From: Bacteroidota bacterium
Lineage (GTDB): Bacteria; Bacteroidota; Bacteroidia; Bacteroidales; Paludibacteraceae
Direction of reading: 5' to 3'
Length of the DNA stretch: 5,079 nucleotides
NCBI GenBank assembly: GCA_021804525.1
Contig: JAJZHJ010000143.1
Span: 1-5,079 of the forward strand
In this document: positions 1 through 5,079 of the stretch, in pieces
Layout of the letters: every line of letters begins with the position of its first letter
How positions within the stretch are numbered: position 1 is the stretch's first letter
Notes under the pieces: model-generated
Told to the model about the DNA's origin: nothing
What the model saw: only the letters and a program-made list of their open reading frames with translations
Database searches by the model: none
Position numbers and translations under genes: made by a program

Positions 1-516
1 GCAATCATTGCAGCACTCAACTTCAATATTTTCGACCAACACGCTGATCGGGTTCGCATGGCCAACATTGCACAAATGGTAAACGTGCTGCAATCCATCA
101 TTCTGACAAAAGGTGATAAGATGGTTTTGACACCTACTTATTACGCTTTTGAGATGTACAAGGGACACATGGGAGGAGAATTGCTGAATACGCAACTGAC
201 CTGTGATCAGATTAATTTGGGACAAGAAAAAAGTCCGATGTTGAGTGTTTCGGCTTCCACAAAGGATGGCGTGATCACTTTGTCAATTGTCAATATTGAT
301 CCGACCAACGATGCAGATCTTACATGTGATCTTCGTGGAGGAACGTTCAAATCAGTTCTGGGTGAGATATTAACGTCAAAAAACCTGACCGACATCAATA
401 CCTTCGACGTCCCATCCACTGTGCAGTTGAAACCATTTACCTCTGCAAAACTGAAGGGCAGCGACGTAACGCTAAAGGTTCCGGCTAAATCCATTATTAC
501 GTTGACAATCCAATAG
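1..516 (+). CDS. alpha-L-arabinofuranosidase, GH51-type, C-terminal part (5' end outside the window)
   Basis: The reading frame is open from the first base and ends at TAA-free stop TAG (514-516), giving 171 residues of a protein that starts upstream. The ATG at 58 lies inside the conserved domain and is not the real start. Visible residues match the end of GH51 arabinofuranosidases: the last helix of the (beta/alpha)8 barrel (ALNFNIFDQHADRV, then ANIAQMVNVLQSII), followed by the TPTYYAFEMYKGH segment and the all-beta C-terminal domain (about residues 65-171, rich in D/T/S and beta-prone stretches such as VITLSIVNIDP). The catalytic glutamates lie further upstream and cannot be checked. The family releases terminal alpha-L-arabinofuranosyl groups from arabinan, arabinoxylan and similar polymers with retention of configuration. 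Location cannot be judged without the N-terminus; many Bacteroidetes homologues are exported. A hairpin follows 36 bases after the stop. Family assignment is confident; exact substrate is unknown. Confidence 0.88.
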   Translation, partial: AIIAALNFNIFDQHADRVRMANIAQMVNVLQSIILTKGDKMVLTPTYYAFEMYKGHMGGELLNTQLTCDQINLGQEKSPMLSVSASTKDGVITLSIVNIDPTNDADLTCDLRGGTFKSVLGEILTSKNLTDINTFDVPSTVQLKPFTSAKLKGSDVTLKVPAKSIITLTIQ

Positions 517-552
517 AAAGAGTGAAAGAATTGTGATGCTGATAGGTTTTTT

Positions 553-592
553 AGAAATGAGGTCTTCAATCAAAACTGAAGACCTCATTTCT
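553..592 (+). terminator. strong hairpin between convergent genes, probable terminator
   Basis: Bases 553-568 and 577-592 form a perfect 16-bp stem (core GAGGTCTTCA / TGAAGACCTC) around an 8-base loop. It is followed on the plus strand by a short T run (592-595), and preceded by a T6 run at 547-552. It lies between the stop of the arabinofuranosidase (516) and the stop of the convergent DUF2400 gene (625). It therefore probably ends rightward transcription. On the minus strand the hairpin is followed by A residues instead of T, so it is a poorer classical terminator in that direction, though the stem alone may still block read-through. Confidence 0.75.
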
Positions 593-624
593 TTTGGGAG
601 TAGTAGATTGGAAGACAACCAGGC

Positions 625-1416
625 TCAGTTTGTATGGTTTTCGAAAGCTCCAATACCAAACAAGGCAAAATCGTACTTTATGGGATCTGAGGCATCAAAA
701 GCGCGTAGAACAGTAGTGATCTCTTCCACCGCTTTCCAGTCGTTTTGTTTACGTGAAAGAAGTCCGTAAGCACGAGCAACATCACCTGTATGGACATCGA
801 GCGGAAGCATCAATGACGAGGCCGGAATGTTTTTCCACAATCCGAAATCCACTCCGCTCGAGTTATGACGCACCATCCAACGAAGAAACATATTCAGTCG
901 TTTGGCACTGGCATTGGCAGAAACATCGGCAATATGCTTGCGGACGTGTTTCTCGTGTGGAATGGACAAAAATCGATTGCGAAAGTATGACAGCGTCCCA
1001 AAAATAGTGCCTTCTGAAATATATCCTTCATTGAAGACAGTCTCAAGTCCACCATATTCAAGATAGATATTTTTCAACGAATCGAGAAAGAAGAGACAAT
1101 CGTCGCCGTTGAAGGTTCGATGGACAAATTGTGCAACACGATTCCGATCAGCATTGCTGGCATAACTTAGAAAGTCAAAAGGAGCATGATTCATTATTCC
1201 CATCAACTGGTTTGCATTTTTGATAATACTTTTACGTTGTCCCCACGAAAGAATGGCCGTCAAAAAAGCAGCTATCTCAATGTCCTCTTTCCTTCTAAAT
1301 TGATGCGGCACCTGAATTGGATCCGTGTCAATAAATTCAGGACAGTCATAACGACTGACCCTTTCGTCGAGAAAAAGTTTCAGTTGCTGAAAATTGATGG
1401 ATTTTTCCATTTCCAT
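625..1416 (-). CDS. TIGR02757 / DUF2400 family protein
   Basis: The product is 263 residues, about the usual length for this family, with no signal peptide or membrane segment, so it is probably cytoplasmic. Family hallmarks are an N-terminal D-P-I/L..PH.F....D.EIAAFLTA.LSWG block (about residues 32-59, followed by KSIIKNANQLM), a central GG...F region (122-128), KRLNMFLRWMVR (172-183), VDFGLW (189-194), and the C-terminal LPLDVHTGDVARAYGLL (204-220) with DPIKYDFALFGIG (244-256). The function is not established. The last block resembles the segment carrying the catalytic Asp in HhH-GPD DNA glycosylases (see findings); this is my inference. ATG at 1416 was chosen; a second ATG at 1410 would remove only two residues. 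No Shine-Dalgarno is visible. It starts 26 bases after the stop of the upstream CE2-like esterase on the same strand, so the two are probably co-transcribed although no functional link is obvious. Confidence 0.9.
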   Translation of the reverse strand: MEMEKSINFQQLKLFLDERVSRYDCPEFIDTDPIQVPHQFRRKEDIEIAAFLTAILSWGQRKSIIKNANQLMGIMNHAPFDFLSYASNADRNRVAQFVHRTFNGDDCLFFLDSLKNIYLEYGGLETVFNEGYISEGTIFGTLSYFRNRFLSIPHEKHVRKHIADVSANASAKRLNMFLRWMVRHNSSGVDFGLWKNIPASSLMLPLDVHTGDVARAYGLLSRKQNDWKAVEEITTVLRAFDASDPIKYDFALFGIGAFENHTN

Positions 1417-1442
1417 TATGCTTCAAATCATAAACTCACATA

Positions 1443-2510
1443 TCACCAATGCATCAACTGCTTGAGGTATTTGGTCAATTCATTGGCCATAAGTTGATGT
1501 TGGGCTAACGTAGGGTGCGAATCGCAACCACCGTGATATCGCTTGCTAAAGAAGTATTTTGACACGCGCTTATCACCACTGTCACGAAGTCGTTGTACAA
1601 CGGTGAGAATGTATCCTTTCATCACCGGCAATAAGGTGGAATCTGCCATTGGACTGGATAGCAATACGATATGTGCTTTTGGATAATCTTTACGCAAGGT
1701 ATGTATAAAACGAACATACGCATTGCAAAAGGTGGTAGCATTCTGAATCCCATCATTTTGTCCCAGTTCAATAGTGACTACATCTGGTTGATAGAGCGAG
1801 AAATTCCATGGAATCGTATCGTCTCGTAAATTAATTTTATCGAACACTTGCGGCATGACATACTTCAGATTGCAACAACTATGGATCAACCCAATACCCG
1901 ACACCGATGTGAGGTGATATTGTGCATGAAGCGCACGTGCGGTAACCGGCCCATAGCTTAAATAAGAATTGTGTTGGTCATCCCATTCTCCTTTCCCGCA
2001 TGGAATTACACTTTGGTCGCTGCCGGTACCGCAAGTAATGGAGTTCCCAATACATTCAATTTTCCGTTTTGGAGGCGTTGGTGGTGGCAATAGTTTGTAG
2101 CAAGTAGCACCGTTGAATTGCAAAAAGCCGATATTTGATTCGGTGGTTTTACAAATAATCACCGAATGAATAGTATCTTTCAAATGATCGCCTACCGACA
2201 GCTTGCTATCAACCGCTGACAGCTTAAACCGTGAATAATGACCATCCACAATGAATTGAACATAATTGAAAAACTTGCCGTAAAGATGCTCATCGGTCAA
2301 GTCAACGGTGCAGGAGTCGCCTTTGAACTTAAAAATAATTTGTGCTCCTGGCACCCAAAATTTCGGATGATTGATATTGGCAAAATCACCTCTCCCCATG
2401 TAAAAAAAGCGAGGATCGGAAGCTTTGTAATAGGTAAGACTTTCAGCTGCAAACGAAAAAGCAGCACTGAAAATAAAGAGAATTGATAAAAGAAAAGTTT
2501 TCTTCCGCAT
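1443..2510 (-). CDS. exported SGNH/GDSL carbohydrate esterase, CE2-like
   Basis: The product is 355 residues. Residues 1-22 form a signal peptide (MRKK, then a hydrophobic core, with probable cleavage near FAA), so it is periplasmic or outer-membrane associated. Residues about 25-140 are a beta-rich N-terminal domain of the kind that precedes the hydrolase in CE2 esterases (FYMGRGDF, FWVPGAQIIFKFKG). A proline-rich linker (141-149) leads to the SGNH hydrolase domain: block I IGNSITCGTG with nucleophile Ser157, block II Gly205 (SGIG), block III GQND (250-253), and block V DSHP with His332. The Asp sits two residues before the His, not three as in canonical DxxH; CE2 enzymes are known to work with a Ser-His dyad. 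The family deacetylates xylo- and gluco-oligosaccharides or polysaccharides. Six cysteines in the catalytic domain could form disulfides in the periplasm. The gene has its own promoter at 2546-2553 and precedes the DUF2400 gene. The substrate is inferred only. Confidence 0.85.
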   Translation of the reverse strand: MRKKTFLLSILFIFSAAFSFAAESLTYYKASDPRFFYMGRGDFANINHPKFWVPGAQIIFKFKGDSCTVDLTDEHLYGKFFNYVQFIVDGHYSRFKLSAVDSKLSVGDHLKDTIHSVIICKTTESNIGFLQFNGATCYKLLPPPTPPKRKIECIGNSITCGTGSDQSVIPCGKGEWDDQHNSYLSYGPVTARALHAQYHLTSVSGIGLIHSCCNLKYVMPQVFDKINLRDDTIPWNFSLYQPDVVTIELGQNDGIQNATTFCNAYVRFIHTLRKDYPKAHIVLLSSPMADSTLLPVMKGYILTVVQRLRDSGDKRVSKYFFSKRYHGGCDSHPTLAQHQLMANELTKYLKQLMHW

Positions 2511-2545
2511 GTGAATGTGTTTTGAAGGTTAGTTTTTTACATTCG

Positions 2546-2553
2546 CAAAGATA
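2546..2553 (-). promoter_or_regulatory. Bacteroidetes-type -7 box for the esterase/DUF2400 unit
   Basis: On the minus strand this reads TATCTTTG, an exact match to the Bacteroidetes primary sigma factor -7 element TAnnTTTG. It would place transcription start about 30 bases before the ATG at 2510. I see no convincing TTTG -33 box at the expected 19-21 base distance, so the assignment rests on the -7 box and its position. Confidence 0.6.
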
Positions 2554-2690
2554 AACATTGTTTGGTTTGCAGAGGTGATATTTTGCAATAGAACAGTTGA
2601 TTTATCAGTTTTCGTGGCTTTACAAAGGAACTTGTTGCTTGACAGCGTTAAATATCGACTGCCCCCTACTCTACCCGACATCAGAAAGTA

Positions 2691-2722
2691 TTTGGAAAAA
2701 CTGTAGAAATAGTGTTACTTTG
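2691..2722 (+). promoter_or_regulatory. Bacteroidetes-type promoter for the EEP-family gene
   Basis: A TTTG at 2691-2694 (-33 element) is followed after 21 bases by TACTTTG at 2716-2722, one base shorter than the TAnnTTTG -7 consensus. The start of transcription would be near 2728-2731, leaving a leader of only about 12-15 bases before ATG 2743. It sits in the 232-base divergent intergenic region (2511-2742). The rest of that region is AT-rich and shows no gene, riboswitch or clear operator. Confidence 0.55.
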
Positions 2723-2742
2723 CAACAAACAATCGCACAACG

Positions 2743-3783
2743 ATGAAACATTTTTTATTTGTTTTGTGTCTCATTTTTGAAGGAGAAAACATACTCATCG
2801 CTCAAACATTTAACAACCAACCACGATTCCGGGTGATGAGCTACAACGTGGAAAACTTTTTCGATTGCAATCAGGATTCAGTCGGCGTCCCAACCGAGTT
2901 TTCCCCAACCGGCTTGCGTGGATGGAGCTACGCTCGCTATCGCGACAAACGTAACAACATTGCCAAAGTGATTGCTTCATTGGGTGAATGGACTCCGCCG
3001 GCATTAGTGGGGCTTTGCGAAATTGAGAATCAACATATTCTTGAGGACTTAACTTTACACTCACCTTTGCGAAGCCTGCACTATCAAATCATTCATTTCG
3101 AATCACCCGATCCTCGTGGTATCGATGTAGCTCTATTATACCAACCCAACGTATTTCGGCCTATACATCAGGAACCGATACGCATTCATTTCCCCAATCG
3201 TTCCTATCAACACACGCGAGATATTTTGTATGTGTCTGGAACTACGAGGGGAAATGATACGCTGCATGTTTTTGTCAACCATTTCCCGTCTCGCTACAGC
3301 GGGGAATTAGAGTCGGAAGATAGCCGTCTTTTCGTAGCTTCTGTTTTGCGTCATAAAGTAGATTCTCTTTTTCAAATCAATCCCAATTCCAATATTTTGA
3401 TCATGGGCGATTTCAATGATTACCCCGATAACCAAAGTATCGAAAAAGTACTCCGTGCCCTACCCGAGCACTCTGCCGCCAGACCAAAACAATTGTACAA
3501 TCTATTTTACACCACACAAATAGCAAAAAAAACAGGTTCGTATAAACACAATGGAGAATGGGGCATGCTCGATCAAATTATTGTTTCCACCAACCTTCTG
3601 ACCGACACCCTTCATATGCATACAACTCTCGCATCAGCATACATTTACATGCCTGCTTTTTTACTCGAAGACGAGACAAAGGGCTTTGGGCAAAAACCAT
3701 TTCGAACGTATATCGGGATGAAATATCATGGCGGATTCAGCGATCATTTACCGGTATACATTGATTTACAATGCCCACAATAA
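2743..3783 (+). CDS. endonuclease/exonuclease/phosphatase (EEP) superfamily protein
   Basis: The 346-residue product spans a complete DNase I-like EEP fold. Visible motifs in order are MSYNVENFFD (32-41, metal/phosphate-site Asn35), GLCEIEN (90-96, metal-binding Glu), RGIDVALLY (125-133), VNHFPSR (178-184, Asn179/His180), GDFND (222-226, Asp223/Asn225), a conserved MLDQI (275-279), and GFSDHLPVYIDL (331-342, with the Asp334-His335 pair). All catalytic positions are present, so it should be an active metal-dependent phosphoesterase. Substrate (DNA, RNA, nucleotide, lipid or sugar phosphate) cannot be read from sequence. The first 21 residues look like a signal peptide ending in IAQ, but the hydrophobic stretch is interrupted by EGEN (13-16). 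ATG 2743 fits the promoter 20 bases upstream. The next gene begins 116 bases downstream with no clear terminator between, so read-through is possible. Confidence 0.88.
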   Translation: MKHFLFVLCLIFEGENILIAQTFNNQPRFRVMSYNVENFFDCNQDSVGVPTEFSPTGLRGWSYARYRDKRNNIAKVIASLGEWTPPALVGLCEIENQHILEDLTLHSPLRSLHYQIIHFESPDPRGIDVALLYQPNVFRPIHQEPIRIHFPNRSYQHTRDILYVSGTTRGNDTLHVFVNHFPSRYSGELESEDSRLFVASVLRHKVDSLFQINPNSNILIMGDFNDYPDNQSIEKVLRALPEHSAARPKQLYNLFYTTQIAKKTGSYKHNGEWGMLDQIIVSTNLLTDTLHMHTTLASAYIYMPAFLLEDETKGFGQKPFRTYIGMKYHGGFSDHLPVYIDLQCPQ

Positions 3784-3899
3784 TGGTTTTTATTTAACCC
3801 ACTTATGATGAAACGAGCATGTAAATTATTTATATTCAAGAATATGATAATGTTTTTATACTAGTTCCGTACGTCCTTAAACGAAAAAATTATGATCGC

Positions 3900-4607
3900 A
3901 TGAAACCTCTTTTTACACTACTTGTATTACTAATTTCCCTTACCATTATGGCACAGATACATACAGACAAATACGCAACGCCGATAGGTGAGTTAAAAGT
4001 TACATACATTACTCATGCATCGGTGATGTTTCAAATTGATGGAAAAACGATATACATAGATCCTTACACAAACAACAAGATAGATTTCTCTCAATTTCCA
4101 AAAGCCGATTTATTGCTAATAACTCATGAGCACCCTGATCATTTAGACCCAAAAGCCTACATGAAAATTTTGACCACAAAAACCAAAGTCATTACAACGA
4201 AAACGGTAGCCGCCATCGCCTTTCCTCACGCTGAAGTGCTTGCAAACGGACAACAGACTCGTTGGGAGGGTATCGAAATCACTGCTGTTCCGGCCTATAA
4301 CATAGAGCATAAACGCCCAGACGGTCAATTTTATCATCCAAAAGGGATTGGAAACGGATACATTCTTTCTTTTGGAACGTTTCGGGTTTATATTGCCGGA
4401 GATACAGAAAATATTCCTGAAATGAGCCACTTAGGAAAAATAGACATTGCATTTTTGCCAAAAAATTTACCCTATACCATGAGCGACGAACAATTTATTG
4501 AAGCCGCAAAACGCATACATCCAGAATACCTCTATCCATATCACTATTTTTCGATAGATCGGGACGCCTTACGCAAAGCGCTGCCAAAAGAAATCATTTT
4601 AAAATGA
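3900..4607 (+). CDS. exported MBL-fold metallo-hydrolase (UlaG-like / Lactamase_B_3 type)
   Basis: The 235-residue product begins with a clear signal peptide (MKP, then a hydrophobic core to about residue 17, probable cleavage near MAQ), so the enzyme is probably periplasmic. The metallo-beta-lactamase fold follows: YITHASVMFQIDGKTIYIDPY (36-56), the metal-binding motif THEHPDH (75-81; His76, His78, Asp80, His81), VPAYN (130-134), HPKGIGNGY (146-154), YIAGDTE (164-170; bridging Asp168), FLPKNLPYTM (185-194) and YPYHY (212-216; His215). These are the expected dinuclear metal ligands, so it should be catalytically active. Its substrate is unknown; relatives include lactonase UlaG and NAPE-PLD-like phosphodiesterases, and ring-opening or phosphodiester hydrolysis are both possible. 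ATG 3900 is chosen because the ATG at 3892 is in another frame and meets a stop after three codons. I find no TAnnTTTG promoter in 3784-3899. The DUF4491 gene starts 40 bases after its stop. Confidence 0.88.
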   Translation: MKPLFTLLVLLISLTIMAQIHTDKYATPIGELKVTYITHASVMFQIDGKTIYIDPYTNNKIDFSQFPKADLLLITHEHPDHLDPKAYMKILTTKTKVITTKTVAAIAFPHAEVLANGQQTRWEGIEITAVPAYNIEHKRPDGQFYHPKGIGNGYILSFGTFRVYIAGDTENIPEMSHLGKIDIAFLPKNLPYTMSDEQFIEAAKRIHPEYLYPYHYFSIDRDALRKALPKEIILK

Positions 4608-4647
4608 ATCATACAACTAATTCTCTAACAAAAAACCTGTTTATCTT

Positions 4648-4935
4648 ATGAATTTAGATGGAGCTATTATCGGACTCATCTCTTTTGTTATCATCGGGTT
4701 GTTTCATCCTTTAGTTATTAAAGCAGAATATTATTGGGGACAAAAAAGTCGTTGGGCATTTTTGTTGGTGGGATTATTCACCATTGCTGCTTCGCTTTGG
4801 GTACATCAAACTTTGTGGAGTGCCATTTTGGGAGTGTTTGGATTCTCATGCTTGTGGAGCATCAAAGAAGTGAAAGAACAAGAACAACGGGTAAAAGATG
4901 GACGTTTCCCCAAAAACCCCAACAGAAGAGACTAA
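4648..4935 (+). CDS. DUF4491 family small membrane protein
   Basis: A 95-residue protein matching the DUF4491 pattern over its whole length: an N-terminal G.IIGL..F.IIGLFHP.VIK.EYY segment, then W.FL..G, SL......W...LGV.GFS.LWSI.E, and a C-terminal E(Q).(Q)RV..G.FP.NP. Three hydrophobic segments are visible (about 4-24, 36-52 and 56-71), followed by a highly charged tail (72-95). It should therefore be a three-pass inner-membrane protein. Function is unknown. Conserved-looking His20, Pro21, Lys25, Glu27 and Trp70 lie at or near membrane ends. It starts 40 bases after the MBL-fold hydrolase on the same strand and may share its transcript. No Shine-Dalgarno precedes ATG 4648. The family is found mainly in Bacteroidetes, as far as I recall. 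Confidence 0.85.
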   Translation: MNLDGAIIGLISFVIIGLFHPLVIKAEYYWGQKSRWAFLLVGLFTIAASLWVHQTLWSAILGVFGFSCLWSIKEVKEQEQRVKDGRFPKNPNRRD

Positions 4936-4955
4936 ATAATATCGTAATATTCTAA

Positions 4956-4974
4956 AAAAATCTATTCGATTTTT
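4956..4974 (+). terminator. weak hairpin after the DUF4491 gene, possible terminator
   Basis: AAAAATC (4956-4962) and GATTTTT (4968-4974) pair perfectly around a 5-base loop, 20 bases after the stop at 4935. The stem has one G-C pair and is otherwise A-T, and the T run is part of the stem, so it would be a weak intrinsic terminator. Its position right after the last gene of the rightward series is the main support. Confidence 0.35.
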
Positions 4975-5059
4975 GATTCAACCAAAAGACAAACAACGAA
5001 TATGATTTTTCAGCTAGTACCTAACAGACTTTCAAAAGCCAATGCAAAACTACATTTTT

Positions 5060-5078
5060 GAACTTCCAATGGAAGTTC
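5060..5078. repeat. perfect inverted repeat at the window edge
   Basis: GAACTTCC (5060-5067) and its reverse complement GGAAGTTC (5071-5078) flank the three bases AAT. It is preceded by T5 on the plus strand, which reads as A5 after the hairpin on the minus strand. It could be the stem of a terminator for this operon, the end of a minus-strand gene's terminator, or an operator-like palindrome. The sequence beyond 5079, needed to decide, is not present. Confidence 0.5.
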
Positions 5079-5079
5079 G

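Noticed and set aside
207..569. 120-codon minus-strand open frame opposite the arabinofuranosidase
   Set aside because: It overlaps a well-matched GH51 C-terminal domain, crosses the hairpin and its product resembles nothing recognisable.
753..1007. 84-codon plus-strand open frame inside the DUF2400 gene
   Set aside because: It lies antisense to conserved family blocks and has a low-complexity, unrecognisable product.
2639..2644. TTGACA resembling a sigma-70 -35 box
   Set aside because: There is no TATAAT-like box 16-18 bases downstream, and Bacteroidetes primary promoters use a different consensus.
2780..2785. AAGGAG resembling a Shine-Dalgarno site inside the EEP gene
   Set aside because: No ATG, GTG or TTG follows in frame at a usable distance, and the stretch is explained as codons 13-15; this phylum rarely relies on such sites.
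3832..3845. Short palindrome ATATTC-AA-GAATAT before the MBL-fold gene
   Set aside because: The six-base arms are AT-rich with a two-base centre in an AT-rich spacer; too likely by chance to call an operator or terminator.
3892..3903. ATG at 3892 as an alternative start for the MBL-fold hydrolase
   Set aside because: It is in a different frame and meets TGA after ATG ATC GCA.
5045..5052. Minus-strand TAGTTTTG, a match to the TAnnTTTG -7 box
   Set aside because: There is no -33 box at the right distance and no minus-strand gene downstream of it; it would read into the antisense of the DUF4491 gene.

Overview
The window looks like chromosome from a member of the Bacteroidetes, probably Bacteroidales. 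Three lines of sequence evidence point there. The proteins belong to families typical of that group: a TIGR02757/DUF2400 protein, a DUF4491 small membrane protein and an 'MSYNVENFFD'-type endonuclease/exonuclease/phosphatase protein. The upstream regions carry TTTG / TAnnTTTG-like promoter boxes instead of classical -35/-10 boxes. Shine-Dalgarno sequences are absent before the starts. The genus cannot be fixed from this window.

Layout. Bases 1-516 (+) are the 3' end of a GH51-type alpha-L-arabinofuranosidase gene. A strong hairpin (553-592) separates it from a convergent two-gene unit on the minus strand, which reads 2510 to 1443 (exported CE2-like SGNH carbohydrate esterase) and then 1416 to 625 (TIGR02757/DUF2400 protein). 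A 232-base divergent intergenic region (2511-2742) has a recognisable Bacteroidetes promoter on each side. Rightward from it run an EEP-superfamily nuclease/phosphatase-like protein (2743-3783), an exported metallo-beta-lactamase-fold hydrolase (3900-4607) and a DUF4491 membrane protein (4648-4935). A non-coding tail follows, with a weak hairpin at 4956-4974 and a perfect inverted repeat at the window edge (5060-5078).

How the genes fit together. The arabinofuranosidase and the CE2-like esterase are both hemicellulose-type enzymes: one removes arabinose side chains, the other probably removes acetyl groups. They are convergently transcribed, so they are neighbours and not an operon. The remaining genes look like ordinary Bacteroidetes housekeeping or poorly characterised conserved genes with no evident shared pathway. 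I found no mobile element, CRISPR array, tRNA, rRNA or obvious new multi-gene system. The most interesting point is the possible relationship of the DUF2400 protein to HhH-GPD DNA glycosylases.
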